A DNA stretch of 29,023 bases, taken from assembly GCA_030615565.1 (NCBI GenBank), contig JAUWZC010000003.1:1-29023 (forward strand), written 5' to 3'. This document shows positions 1 through 7,880 of this stretch, in pieces (the stretch's first letter is position 1; each line of letters opens with the position of its first letter). Made by a program: the position numbers and the translations under genes. The stretch comes from Desulfobacteraceae bacterium. Lineage in GTDB: Bacteria; Desulfobacterota; DSM-4660; Desulfatiglandales; B25-G16. The notes beneath the pieces were generated by a model. That model ran no database searches. It was not told the DNA's origin and worked only from the letters and a program-made list of their open reading frames with translations.

Positions 1-162
1 GGTCAAGCCAAACCTATCCCTGAGATCGATAAATATCAATTTCCCCAGATCCCTGCGACTGTTTACCCATCCCATGAGGACGACCTCGCGATCAATATCA
101 TCCCTTCTTAAACTGCCGCAATCGTTCGTCCTTTTCCAATCCCCAATGGTATCTATATTCAA
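1..162 (-). CDS. aspS: Aspartyl-tRNA synthetase, N-terminal part (runs off the left edge)
   Basis: The minus strand is open for exactly 54 codons from a TTG at 162 to the window edge. Residues 31-54 (MGWVNSRRDLG followed by KLIFIDLRDRFGLT) match the N-terminal OB-fold anticodon-binding domain of bacterial AspRS, which charges tRNA-Asp in the cytoplasm. The preceding RTNDCGSLR segment is also typical. The TTG start is chosen because a GAGGGAG ribosome-binding site sits 6-7 nt upstream, and an in-frame TAA at 190-192 prevents an earlier start. hisS lies upstream on the same strand, a common hisS-aspS arrangement, but here 390 nt separate them and contain a structured repeat. The catalytic domain is outside the window. 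Confidence 0.9.
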   Translation of the reverse strand, partial: MNIDTIGDWKRTNDCGSLRRDDIDREVVLMGWVNSRRDLGKLIFIDLRDRFGLT

Positions 163-189
163 CTTGTCTCCCTCATCTTGGTTGAGTAG

Positions 190-423
190 TTACTACTGAG
201 AGCATCAAATAGTTTGCAATATCAGGAGGGAATGAGGTCTTTTCTGTAGTGACTGGTGGCCCGCGACGAGCTCGGCCGAGTCGGAGGCCGCCGTCCTTTT
301 CACGACTTATCAGTGGGGGAAACCGCAGCCCTTGATTTATCGGGGGAATGCGGGGGGGGCAAGACTCCCCCGCAGATAAGTCGTAGAAAAGACCAGGCCG
401 AGAGCCTTGGAACAGAAGAAAAG
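190..423 (+). ncRNA. Structured repeat, copy A (candidate noncoding RNA)
   Basis: About 234 nt, closely related to 16216-16455. Predicted helices: P1 236-244 with 386-394 (GGTCTTTTC/GAAAAGACC); P2 258-289 (GGCC, CGAC with GTCG, GGCC); P3 304-319 with 367-382 (16 positions, one A-A mismatch and one T-G); P4 323-327 with 349-353 (CCGCA/TGCGG); P5 329-335 with 340-346, loop TTTA. Compared with copy B, P5 has changed at four base pairs and P3 at one while pairing is kept, which points to selection on structure. The G-T pairs of P3 and P5 are allowed wobbles only if the plus strand is the RNA. It lies between hisS and aspS, antisense to both. A short minus-strand ORF through it is not favoured as coding. 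Function unknown. Confidence 0.55.
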
Positions 424-551
424 ACCTTATGACCATCATAGATCCTTCTCGGTTATGTACAATGCAAACAATAAAATGCTCTGCTTAGTAAATGTTTAAA
501 GAGTTAAATGGTGAAAAAGTCAACGATTTAACGAATCAACTATTCAACTAT
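424..551. other. Short spacer after hisS with a weak palindrome
   Basis: No gene seen. GTTAAAT and ATTTAAC (about 503-535) form a loose inverted repeat, and a short direct repeat of TATTCAAC lies just past the hisS stop. Neither is a convincing terminator. Confidence 0.4.
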
Positions 552-1811
552 TCAACGAATTAATAATCTTATCAGCTCATCCACCAAATTATCTAAGGGG
601 ATCTCTATCTGTTCCTTGGAAACCATATCCCTTAAGATACCCTTGCCTTTTATCAGTTCATCTTCCCCCACAATCAACACCTTCCGGGCCCTTAGTCGAT
701 CTGCATGCCTCATCTGAGCCTTTAGGCCTAATGATCTGTATTCCATCTCGCTTCTCAAGCCACCTTTTCTTAGCTCCTGCAACCAGACAAATGACTTGTC
801 TTCCGCCTCTTTGCCCAGAGGAGCCAGAAAGATATCCGGTCCTTCTTCTTCTTGGACGACATGTTCCTCCAAAAGTTCAACAACCCTTTCTACGCCTATT
901 GCAAATCCAATTGCTGGACTATCTGGCCCACCAAACTCTTTCATCAGATTGTCATATCTGCCTCCACCCGCTACAGCATTCTGGGCCCCCATCTCTTTTG
1001 TCTGCACCTCAAAGGTAGTCCTTGTATAATAATCAAGGCCCCTCATTAAATAAGAGTTTACAACAAAATCCAAATCTAACTGTTTAAGATATAACCTAAC
1101 AGAATCAAAATGATTAGTGCAATCATTACATAAAAAATCAAGCATGGATGGAGCATCTTTTATTATCTGATTGCATGTTTCCACCTTACAATCAAAAACC
1201 CTTAAGGGATTTGTCTCCATCCTCTTCTGGCAGTCAGGGCAAAGTTGTACAAAATATCTATCAAGGTAACTCCTAAGTTCAGCTCGGAATGGTCCCCTAC
1301 ATTTTAGACAACCTAGAGAGTTGACATTTAGGATAAAATCATTGAGCCCGAGAGAGGAAAAAAAGTACATAATCATAAATATCAGTTCGCTATCTGATTT
1401 AGGACCGGGGTCTCCAATAATCTCAACATTTATCTGATGAAATTGTCTTCTTCTCCCCTTTTGGGGCCTCTCATATCGAAACATTGGCCCTATTGTAAAT
1501 AACTTCTGTACCGGATAACCCTTATAAAGTTTGTGCTCTATATAGGCCCTTATTACCGAGGCTGTTGCCTCCGGTCTCATGGCCAGACGGTTACCCTTCC
1601 TGTCCTCTAATGTATACATCTCCTTAGAAACGATATCCGTGTCCTGACCGATCCCCCGAGCAAAAAGTTCAGCTTTTTCTAAGACCGGGATTCTAATTTC
1701 CCTATATCCAAAGAGTTCAAATATCCGCTTCGCCTCTGATTCAACCCTATTCCAGGTTCCCACCTGATAAGGAAGTATATCCTTAAAGCCTTTTACTGCC
1801 TTATATAGCAA
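552..1811 (-). CDS. hisS: Histidyl-tRNA synthetase
   Basis: 419 residues, normal for bacterial HisRS, a class II cytoplasmic enzyme that charges tRNA-His. The N-terminus (KAVKGFKDILP) carries the first part of the catalytic core; motif 2 is in the RPEATASVIRAYIEH and MFRYERPQKGRRRQFHQ stretches; the HisA histidine-binding peptide is GLDYYTRTTFEV; motif 3 is in GFAIGVERVVEL; the last ~90 residues form the anticodon-binding domain (IFLAPLG onward). A cysteine-bearing insert (CLKC, CPDC) is also present. The start is a TTG with an AAGGGAG site 6 nt upstream; aspS also starts with TTG. aspS follows on the same strand. Confidence 0.96.
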   Translation of the reverse strand: MLYKAVKGFKDILPYQVGTWNRVESEAKRIFELFGYREIRIPVLEKAELFARGIGQDTDIVSKEMYTLEDRKGNRLAMRPEATASVIRAYIEHKLYKGYPVQKLFTIGPMFRYERPQKGRRRQFHQINVEIIGDPGPKSDSELIFMIMYFFSSLGLNDFILNVNSLGCLKCRGPFRAELRSYLDRYFVQLCPDCQKRMETNPLRVFDCKVETCNQIIKDAPSMLDFLCNDCTNHFDSVRLYLKQLDLDFVVNSYLMRGLDYYTRTTFEVQTKEMGAQNAVAGGGRYDNLMKEFGGPDSPAIGFAIGVERVVELLEEHVVQEEEGPDIFLAPLGKEAEDKSFVWLQELRKGGLRSEMEYRSLGLKAQMRHADRLRARKVLIVGEDELIKGKGILRDMVSKEQIEIPLDNLVDELIRLLIR

Positions 1812-1893
1812 AAGAGTCTCCCTTCTTGATAATCCATAAAAACAATTTTCCTTCTATCAGAGCCTTTTCTTCCAGTCAACAATTTTACATTTA

Positions 1894-1937
1894 TCCGCCA
1901 GACCCGCCTGCCGTCCGGCGGGCAGGCTTACGGCGGA
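1894..1937. repeat. GC-rich REP-like palindrome, copy 1
   Basis: TCCGCC (1894-1899) pairs with GGCGGA (1932-1937) around an inner palindrome at 1903-1926 built from CCCGCCTGCC and GGCGGGCAGG. Nearly the same core recurs at 2451-2474. A second hairpin, CCGCCC-TTCC-GGGCGG, follows at about 1970-1986. The 277-nt gap between hisS and the next gene holds no other feature I can support. Confidence 0.6.
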
Positions 1938-2088
1938 TTTACTTCAAGTAATTATAGCAAGTCAATGACCCCGCCCTTCCGGGCGGGCCTTGAAAAAAGG
2001 AAATAATTCAATTGCCGCCTCCATCCCCACTCTCCCGGGTGCTGCTTGGGCATGGTTAGGAGGCCTGCTATATATCAAGAATCTTCAT

Positions 2089-2346
2089 TTAAACTCGCTC
2101 TGTTTTCAAGCGTGCCTCAACCTTCTTCTCTATGTCTTGTATGATAGTCCTTAAAGCAGTGCTTTCAGTGACTGACCCCAAGTTATTCCAACCCTTTAGT
2201 AGGGAATCTTTTTTCTTCTCTCTAAATTGTTCAAGACTGGTAACCAGCGATTCCCAGGCAAACAGCTTTTGAACTATATGCCGTTCAGCTTCAGTCAAAT
2301 CTTTATCTGTATCAAAGGATTTTCCATTCCAGGTGTTGATAATCAT
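2089..2346 (-). CDS. Small unknown protein (85 residues)
   Basis: Charged and probably all-helical, with no signal peptide, cysteine motif or membrane segment. It starts MIINTWNGKSFDTDKDLTE and ends in a lysine/glutamate/arginine-rich helix. I do not recognise the family. ATG at 2346 is preferred over the longer GTG at 2364 because the purine-rich AAGGGG sits 9 nt before it. It lies upstream of hisS on the same strand, 278 nt away with REP-like palindromes between, so it is probably transcribed separately. Confidence 0.5.
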   Translation of the reverse strand: MIINTWNGKSFDTDKDLTEAERHIVQKLFAWESLVTSLEQFREKKKDSLLKGWNNLGSVTESTALRTIIQDIEKKVEARLKTERV

Positions 2347-2450
2347 GATCCTACACCCCTTCACATTATATGGATATCACATAAACTATAAAAATGAGTA
2401 TTTATAATTGTAACCGTTCACGGTTGAAAAAGGTTCAGCCTGGCCTGCCG

Positions 2451-2474
2451 CCCGCCTGCCGTACTGCGGGCAGG
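2451..2474. repeat. GC-rich REP-like palindrome, copy 2
   Basis: Shares CCCGCCTGCCGT and GCGGGCAGG with the palindrome at 1903-1926 and differs mainly in the loop. A small hairpin AACCGT/ACGGTT precedes it at 2412-2425. Confidence 0.55.
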
Positions 2475-2555
2475 GATGGTGGGCAGGTAATTACTCTATT
2501 AGCTCTTTATATTTATGCGCCTTAGGCGCATTAAAAATCTTTATAATCTGCGTTT

Positions 2556-2606
2556 ACCCTGTTAAATGCCGCCTCCGGCGGCCCCCTTATGGGGATTTAA
2601 CAGGGT
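2556..2606. repeat. Nested palindrome with two internal hairpins
   Basis: CCCTGTTAAAT (2557-2567) pairs perfectly with ATTTAACAGGG (2595-2605), one more A-T pair outside. Enclosed are GCCGCC-TCC-GGCGGC (2568-2582) and CCCC-TTAT-GGGG (2583-2594), giving a three-way junction with almost no unpaired bases. It sits in a 640-nt gene-free stretch (2347-2988). The rest of that gap is AT-rich with nothing else supported except the candidate attC at its end. Confidence 0.6.
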
Positions 2607-2855
2607 GAATCTGCGTCCAAAAAGGAAATTCAAGTTGATCTAATAATTTCTTATACATTGTAACCGTATTAAATACCTTGATTTCATGGTGTTTATGTGC
2701 ATATATTTTTTGAAAAAATACTAAAATATCTTTTCCTTCGTGTCATATTACCTCCCAGGGAAACGAGGAAATAAAAGTCAACGGAGACCTCATTAACAAT
2801 TGCACCTACCATCAAATACTATTGGCTTCAATGATAATGATGCGTATTTCTATTT

Positions 2856-2970
2856 GGCTAAATATAAACACAAGTCGTAATATATAAAACTGATGGGCTT
2901 ATAAGAGAATTGTATTGTTTAAAGGCGTAAGATATTACGACTTTTCAACAGTCTAATATTAATGTTAGGG
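2856..2970 (+). other. Candidate attC site (long, degenerate)
   Basis: Twelve-base perfect arms AAGTCGTAATAT (2872-2883) and ATATTACGACTT (2932-2943) are followed by GTTAGGGC at 2964-2971, a good R' core. The left core is poor (GGCTAAA near 2856). The R' itself is well supported, because the attC ending the next cassette carries its exact 8-base reverse complement. Confidence 0.5.
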
Positions 2971-2988
2971 CTCCATTAGAAACTACAT

Positions 2989-3825
2989 ATGGATACAATA
3001 TTAAGAGACAAAATAATTAAAGATCTGGAGAAGACTGGTTTCGGCTCTGAAATGCGGGCCATAAGAGAATTTCTCAAAAGGAATTGGAATTGTACTGGTA
3101 ACTTTAGCTACTTTGACAAGGATGCCCAAATAAGTAGGGAAGGTGATTTGCATGCCTCAAGGCGTCGACTAAGAAATATTGATATGCCTAAAGCTGTAAT
3201 TTTCTGGTTTCATATTGTAGGCGAGGTAAAAAAATCAGAAAGCCCGTGGGTGGTTTTCAAAGAAGATCTATCATCAAAAAGCGATTTATGGACAACAGAT
3301 ACTTGGCAGAATTTAACATACTATCATCATTTACCGTGTTATGCTTCAGATCTGAATGAATATATAACCCAGGACTCCCTCTTAACTAGACTCAGATGGG
3401 CGAGGTACGGAGTTCACGAAAGCTTCAAGAACCCAGATAAGTTGTCACGATGGTATTCTTCATTCGTCTCAACCTGTAAAGCGTCTGAACACGTTTTGGC
3501 TAGTGAATCTTCTGGTAAGGATAGCGAGAGAGAAAAGACTTCAGACGTTTTTAAGGACCCACCTTATCTACTATTTGTTATGCCAGTTGTAATATTAGAT
3601 GGCCCCCTCTTTTCTGCAGAAATAACAGACGCTGGAGATATTCATATCAAAGAGATTGAAGCAGCACCGTTTAAATTCCATTTTAGAAATATGAACTATG
3701 ATAGACGTTATTACCGCCTAGATTTGGTGAAGCTCTCAGCATTAGGAAAATACATCGATTCCTGCAATAGCAGGCAAGACAAGATCTTCCAAGCTATACT
3801 TGAGAAATCAGGGCTTGAGCCCTAA
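2989..3825 (+). CDS. Integron cassette protein of unknown function (278 residues)
   Basis: A soluble-looking protein with many charged and aromatic residues and no signal peptide or membrane segment. I recognise no family. Residues ~10-60 resemble a small helical head; the C-terminal half (from PYLLFVMPVVILDGPLFSAE) has the alternating hydrophobic pattern of beta strands, with an acidic E-x8-E stretch that could suit a nuclease-like fold, but this is only a guess. The gene fills a complete cassette: R' at 2964, ATG 24 nt later with no clear ribosome-binding site, and a stop codon lying inside R'' of its own attC at 3820. Confidence 0.75.
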   Translation: MDTILRDKIIKDLEKTGFGSEMRAIREFLKRNWNCTGNFSYFDKDAQISREGDLHASRRRLRNIDMPKAVIFWFHIVGEVKKSESPWVVFKEDLSSKSDLWTTDTWQNLTYYHHLPCYASDLNEYITQDSLLTRLRWARYGVHESFKNPDKLSRWYSSFVSTCKASEHVLASESSGKDSEREKTSDVFKDPPYLLFVMPVVILDGPLFSAEITDAGDIHIKEIEAAPFKFHFRNMNYDRRYYRLDLVKLSALGKYIDSCNSRQDKIFQAILEKSGLEP

Positions 3826-3879
3826 CGAGACAAATGCAGCCGACGCTTTAAGCTGCACGACTGATTTGCGATGTTAGAA
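3820..3879 (+). other. attC recombination site
   Basis: R'' CCCTAAC (3820-3826) and R' GTTAGAA (3873-3879) enclose arms CAAAT/ATTTG and GCAGC/GCTGC, total 60 bp, the classic short attC size. Extra unpaired bases lie on one arm only, as expected for extrahelical bases. GCCCTAAC here is the exact reverse complement of GTTAGGGC at 2964, so the cassette 2965-3873 would rebuild a perfect R''/R' pair when circular. Confidence 0.88.
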
Positions 3880-3901
3880 TTCACAAGGATGGGAGAACAC
3901 T

Positions 3902-4801
3902 ATGATAGATCCTGGATTAAAGGATAAAGTTGTTCTGCTTACCGGTGGCAACAACCCTTTTGGCATCGGGGCTTCCATCGCCAGAGCATTTGCCTTACAT
4001 GGTGCATACGTATTTATCCACTACTTCCGCCAGGAGATAAACCTTTATGATAAGAGTCAGGGACAAAACCATTCACACAAACCAGGATTGACATTCTTTT
4101 TTGAACAGCAACGAAAAACTGCGGATGAAGTGGTTGCATCTATTCAAAAGGATGGTGGAAAAGCGGAATCATGGGAAGGGGACCTTCGTGAACCTGAGAG
4201 TGCTTATCGCTTGTTTGAATTGACGGAAAAGACATTTGGACAAGTTGATATTTTAGTAAATAATGCGGCTGAATACCTTGCTGACACCTTTCTTCCATCT
4301 GAGGCTCTCGGTGATGATGCTGCGTTATGGAAGGGAGGCCCAACAATATCAACGATCGATGTTGATAGTCATGATCGTCATTTTGCGGTAAACTCAAGAG
4401 CGGTGGCCATCCTCATGGCGAAATTTGCACGCCGGATTATAGAAAGACAAACACATTGGGGAAGAATCATAAATATCAGTGCAGATTGTGCGTGGGGGTG
4501 CCCAAAGGAGATCTCTTATCGTGCGAGTAAATATGCTTTGGAATCGTACAGCCGAAGTGCTGCTGCAGAATTAGGCCCTTACGGGATCACGGTTAACATA
4601 GTGTCACCAGGACCGGTGCAATCTGGATATATCCATCCAGAAGGAGAAGAGGCTCTTATTTCGGACATCCCTTTACGGAGAATTGGCCGACCAGAAGACA
4701 TAGCAAATGCTGTTGTGTTTTTTGCCTCGGAACAAGCCAGTTGGATTACCGGACAACTGCTGTTTGTTCATGGTGGCCATCGGATGGCTTTAGGGCAATA
4801 A
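3902..4801 (+). CDS. Short-chain dehydrogenase/reductase (SDR)
   Basis: 299 residues. A Rossmann fold is shown by a TGGNNPFGIG glycine motif (residues 15-23, a longer variant of TGxxxGIG), DILVNNAAEY at 117-125, catalytic S193 and the Y206-R-A-S-K210 pair. The C-terminus (GRPEDIANAVVFFASEQASWITGQLLFVHGG) is classic SDR and predicts NAD(P)-dependent oxidoreductase activity in the cytoplasm; the substrate cannot be read. The insert around residues 48-72, after the second beta strand, is longer than usual. GGGAG lies 8 nt before the ATG. The gene directly follows the attC at 3820, so it begins like a cassette, but its expected R'' (complement of GTTAGAA) is not present downstream. Confidence 0.9.
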   Translation: MIDPGLKDKVVLLTGGNNPFGIGASIARAFALHGAYVFIHYFRQEINLYDKSQGQNHSHKPGLTFFFEQQRKTADEVVASIQKDGGKAESWEGDLREPESAYRLFELTEKTFGQVDILVNNAAEYLADTFLPSEALGDDAALWKGGPTISTIDVDSHDRHFAVNSRAVAILMAKFARRIIERQTHWGRIINISADCAWGCPKEISYRASKYALESYSRSAAAELGPYGITVNIVSPGPVQSGYIHPEGEEALISDIPLRRIGRPEDIANAVVFFASEQASWITGQLLFVHGGHRMALGQ

Positions 4802-4851
4802 AGGAATGAATGGGGTCAGAGTAATTAAGTATTTGGATGAAAGGATCGTTT

Positions 4852-4947
4852 GCCTATCAAGTATGCACCTGACCGGTATTCCGCTGGTGCCCTTCGACAA
4901 TCTCAGGACTTTTAGCTCAATAGCGGCGGCTGAGCTTATCGTTAGTG
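4852..4947 (+). other. Probable attC site, partly rearranged
   Basis: GCCTATC (4852-4858) and GTTAGTG (4941-4947) are the likely R'' and R'; AGCTCA (4914-4919) and TGAGCT (4931-4936) form an inner arm. The left part and about 30 bp before it match the attC region at 22790-22860 (shared GTAATTAAGTATT, TTTGCCTA, TATTCCGCTGG). The right part looks replaced by unrelated sequence. Confidence 0.5.
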
Positions 4948-4993
4948 ACAAAACAAATCAACAAGGTTCAAGTTAATTTCTGGAGGTAGCTGA

Positions 4994-5578
4994 ATGAAGA
5001 AAAGGAATGTAGCGATACTATTATTTGATGATGTCGAAGTGCTTGACTTCGCTGGCCCTTTTGAGGTGCTTGCAGTCACCGATGAACTGAATAATCATAC
5101 AATTTTCAATGTGTTTACAGTTGCCGAAACTCATCACGCGATAAAGGCCAGGAATGGTTTATCAGTGAACCCCGATTATGCCCTCTCAGACTGCCCCATG
5201 CCTGATGTTTTAATAGTACCGGGTGGATATGGTACACGTCAGGTATTAGAGAAAGGGAACATCATAGAGTGGATTCAACTCGTATCAAAGGAAGCGGAAT
5301 TAGTATTATCTGTGTGTACGGGTTCACTTGTATTAGCCAAGGCTGGCATCCTTGAAGGTTTGCAGGCAACTACCCATCACCAAGTTTTGGATACTTTAGC
5401 CTCTTTAGCTCCAAATACAAAAATAATTAATGACAAGCGATATGTAGATAATGGATCGATAGTTACTGCTGCTGGAATATCAGCTGGAATCGATATGTGT
5501 TTCTATATTATAGAGAGACTTTTAGGTAGCGAATATGCCGAAAAAACAGCTACTTATATGGAATATAAGCGCACCTAA
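4994..5578 (+). CDS. DJ-1/PfpI family protein (glutamine amidotransferase-like)
   Basis: 194 residues covering one whole DJ-1/PfpI domain. The nucleophile elbow is LVLSVCTGSL with Cys108; the PDVLIVPGGYG loop (residues 70-80) and the GISAGID segment near 165 fit the isonitrile-hydratase/AraC-N-terminal branch, which includes hydratases and stress proteins. No DNA-binding domain follows, so it is a stand-alone enzyme rather than a GlxA-type regulator. TGGAGG sits 8 nt before the ATG. It is flanked by attC sites at 4852 and 5573 and so is probably a cassette gene. The exact reaction cannot be assigned. Confidence 0.88.
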   Translation: MKKRNVAILLFDDVEVLDFAGPFEVLAVTDELNNHTIFNVFTVAETHHAIKARNGLSVNPDYALSDCPMPDVLIVPGGYGTRQVLEKGNIIEWIQLVSKEAELVLSVCTGSLVLAKAGILEGLQATTHHQVLDTLASLAPNTKIINDKRYVDNGSIVTAAGISAGIDMCFYIIERLLGSEYAEKTATYMEYKRT

Positions 5579-5646
5579 CCCAGCGCTATATCGCACAGAC
5601 TGTCGCCTGGGCTGAGCTCAGGCAGCACGATGCGAAACAGTGGGGT
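5573..5646 (+). other. attC recombination site
   Basis: R'' ACCTAAC (5573-5579) overlaps the stop of the preceding gene; R' is GTGGGGT (5640-5646), one base off the GTTRRRY consensus. Internal arms include CGCA/TGCG and GCCTG/CAGGC around GCTGAGCT. Length 74 bp. Confidence 0.7.
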
Positions 5647-5670
5647 ATATGAACATAAAAAGGAGAACAA

Positions 5671-6420
5671 ATGCAGATTCAACAGATACGTAACGCAACC
5701 TTACGGATAACTTATGCTGGAAGGCTGTTTGTTACTGATCCTTTCCTATCACCAAAACATGCCATTGAATCGTTTGTCGGCCTATCTTCTAATCCTCTTA
5801 CTGATTTACCATGCACACCCCGAGAGGTTGTGGACAATATTGAGATGGTCATACTCTCGCATTTACATATAGACCACTTTGACCCGACAGCACAGGATAT
5901 ACTTCCTAAAGATATACCAATATTTTGTCAACCTGGAGATGAAAAACGACTTGCACAAAAAGGGTTTCAATCAGTTATGGCTATTGACCGATCTACAAAT
6001 TGGCAAGGGATAAAGTTAACTCGTGCACCTGGCCAACATGGCACAGGTATTTGGGCTGAGAGGATGGGAAATGTGTCAGGATATGTTTTCCAAGCTGAAA
6101 AAGAACCAACTGTCTACTGGGCAGGCGATACAATCTGGTGTGATGCAGTCAAACAGATTGTGATGGACGTTCATCCAGATATCATTATAACCCACTCATG
6201 TGGCGCAAGATTTCCTGATAGTGATCCTATAATAATGGATGCCGAGCAAACTATTGCCGTATGCAGAGCGGCACCAAAAGCTATTGTGGTTGCAACACAC
6301 ATGGAGGCTTTAGATCATGGAACAGTCTCTCGTGCCGAGCTTCGGGCATTAGCTGAAAAGAAAGGGATTCAATCTAATCAGCTTTTTATCCCTGCTGATG
6401 GTGAAGTACTTAACTTTTAA
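5671..6420 (+). CDS. Metallo-beta-lactamase fold hydrolase, UlaG-like
   Basis: 249 residues with the metal ligands H64-L-H66-I-D68-H69, H123 (GQHG), D153 (AGDT) and H210 (ATHME), so the two-zinc site looks complete. The short N-terminus (LRITYAGRLFVTDPFLS) and the layout match the UlaG/L-ascorbate-6-phosphate-lactonase-like branch (COG2220), which acts on small molecules in the cytoplasm. A GGAG site lies 7 nt before the ATG. The start is 25 nt after R' of the attC at 5573, like a cassette gene. No attC follows; a REP-like repeat lies 9 nt after the stop, so the 3' end of the cassette may be lost. Confidence 0.9.
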   Translation: MQIQQIRNATLRITYAGRLFVTDPFLSPKHAIESFVGLSSNPLTDLPCTPREVVDNIEMVILSHLHIDHFDPTAQDILPKDIPIFCQPGDEKRLAQKGFQSVMAIDRSTNWQGIKLTRAPGQHGTGIWAERMGNVSGYVFQAEKEPTVYWAGDTIWCDAVKQIVMDVHPDIIITHSCGARFPDSDPIIMDAEQTIAVCRAAPKAIVVATHMEALDHGTVSRAELRALAEKKGIQSNQLFIPADGEVLNF

Positions 6421-6429
6421 ATAATTAAA

Positions 6430-6491
6430 GGGGTCAGGTCTCCATTTGACTCTTTTCAATATGCAATAAAGGTCAAACGGAGATTTGATCC
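6430..6491. repeat. REP-like palindrome, family GGTCAGGTCTCC, copy 1
   Basis: GGTCAGGTCTCCATTTGAC and GGTCAAACGGAGATTTGA(T)CC form long inverted arms around a short AT-rich loop. Related copies are at 7881-7945 and 14040-14105, and a fragment at 25318-25345. Confidence 0.8.
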
Positions 6492-7021
6492 CATGTTCTT
6501 TGGTTTTAACACATTTGTGATATCTTCTATCTTTTTTTGAAGCTCTTTTTTTCCTCCTCCTCCTTCTGCCTTCTCAGAGCCTCAGCCCTTTCCTCCTCCT
6601 TTTTCTTTGCTAGCAATTCTGCTTTTTTTCTTACCCGATTAAGAAGGCTACCTTGTCAGGGTAGTCAGGAAGTCTACTATGTCACTGGCAATCTCAAGAT
6701 TTGGTAAGCAGTAGGCCAATGATTAAAATACTGCCTGTTATCTAGAAAATGTATTTGCGATATACGAAGAGATGATTGTGGCAGGAATAAAGCTTAGAGC
6801 CATAAATTCAGACCAGCGTACGCTTGTGTGTTGTTTTAAAACCGCCATGCCTTTTAGAAAGGCTGATTTCACATTCACATCATGCTCGGATAAACACTTG
6901 TAATTATCTGTTAAAAGAGATATCCAAAAACAATAGGTGTGTGAAGCGTGTAGTGAAAAAGATTTTTTAAAATGTATCACAATCTTTCTGAAGAAAATGA
7001 GCTTTAAAAGGGAGGGATACT
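6492..7021. other. Gene-poor stretch with gene remnants
   Basis: No intact gene supported. On the minus strand around 6540-6660 a Lys/Glu-rich coiled-coil reading frame of about 45 codons (ends EEEEKKSFKKR) has no start. At about 6652-6717 another frame reads LEIASDIVDFLTTLTR then stop, resembling the C-terminus of cytochrome-c-type proteins. An 80-codon minus-strand ORF at 6738-6980 has no recognisable domain. These look like decayed fragments. AAGGGAGGG just before 7022 is the ribosome-binding site of the next gene. Confidence 0.45.
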
Positions 7022-7825
7022 ATGGGTTATAGGTTTCTTGAACTGAAGGTCGAAGATAATATAGGCACATTGGCTCTTGCCAGGACAGAAAGCCTTAATG
7101 CACTTAGCCTGGAGTTTGCAGCTGAAATCACAGGAGCCGTGAGGGAATTAAGTGAAACGGATGAGGTGAGGGCAATCATCCTTAAAAGCAATGCCCAGAT
7201 TTTCTGTGCGGGTCTTGACCTAAAAGATTTTGTCTCCGCGGGCCTTGATGGTACACCAAAAGGCAGTCTTGATTTTCCTGAAAAATATCACGAATTATTT
7301 GATTGCTGCAATGTGCTTGAGGAATGTCCAAAGCCTATTATCGCGGCAGTCCATGGTAAGTGCGTGGGTGGTGGACTTGATATGATTGCCGCCTGCGATA
7401 TTCGGCTCTGTACAGAAGACGCCACCTTCTCTCTGAGGGAAGCTGGCATAGGGCTTGTGGCGGACATGGGCATACTCCAGCGCCTTCCCCTGATAATCGG
7501 TCAGGGTTTTACGAGAGAAATGGCCTATACCGCACGCTTTTTCTCTGCCAAGGAGGTTGCACGCATGGGACTGGTAAATGGCATATATGCAGACAGAGAG
7601 GCGCTTGTGGAGGAGGCAAAAAAGCTTGCCGCAATGATAGCAGAAAATGCTCCCCTTGCTGTTCAGCAAACCAAAAAGGTGCTTAACTACAGTAGAAATG
7701 CAACTGTTGAGGATGGAATGTCCATGGCAATGCAAAAAAATATGGTGCTTTTATTTTCACGGGATCTGAGGGAAGCTATGTCAGCTTTTATGGAGAAGAG
7801 AAAACCAAATTTTGAGGGGAGGTAA
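7022..7825 (+). CDS. Enoyl-CoA hydratase/isomerase family protein, dienoyl-CoA-isomerase-like
   Basis: 267 residues, a full crotonase domain. Oxyanion-hole segments are FCAGLDL (61-67) and GKCVGGGLD (112-120). The active-site region FSLREAGIGLVADMGILQRLP places acids at E140 and D148, the pattern of delta3,5-delta2,4-dienoyl-CoA isomerase (ECH1 type), which shifts double bases during oxidation of unsaturated fatty acids, rather than of standard hydratases with two glutamates. It works in the cytoplasm on a CoA thioester. A strong GGGAGGG ribosome-binding site fixes the start. No other beta-oxidation genes are nearby and no attC adjoins its start, so it may be an insert or a cassette with lost ends. 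Confidence 0.92.
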   Translation: MGYRFLELKVEDNIGTLALARTESLNALSLEFAAEITGAVRELSETDEVRAIILKSNAQIFCAGLDLKDFVSAGLDGTPKGSLDFPEKYHELFDCCNVLEECPKPIIAAVHGKCVGGGLDMIAACDIRLCTEDATFSLREAGIGLVADMGILQRLPLIIGQGFTREMAYTARFFSAKEVARMGLVNGIYADREALVEEAKKLAAMIAENAPLAVQQTKKVLNYSRNATVEDGMSMAMQKNMVLLFSRDLREAMSAFMEKRKPNFEGR

Positions 7826-7880
7826 AGCGAGGCCCATTGAATTAAAGATGAAGTGTGAAGGGGTCACAGCCCTTTAATGA

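Noticed and set aside
173..439. Minus-strand ORF of 88 codons, similar to one at 16199-16462
   Set aside because: The similarity is fully explained by the shared repeat, whose helix-keeping changes point to RNA structure; the ORFs lack ribosome-binding sites and protein-like composition.
500..551. TATTCAAC direct repeat as a CRISPR or tandem-repeat locus
   Set aside because: Only two to three short units with no spacers; no CRISPR array was seen anywhere in the window.
4801..4850. R'' of an attC directly after the SDR gene matching its cassette start
   Set aside because: The expected complement of GTTAGAA is absent; only the weaker site at 4852 is present.
6738..6980. Minus-strand ORF of 80 codons
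   Set aside because: Kept only as part of a decayed gap: no ribosome-binding site and no family resemblance that I can defend.
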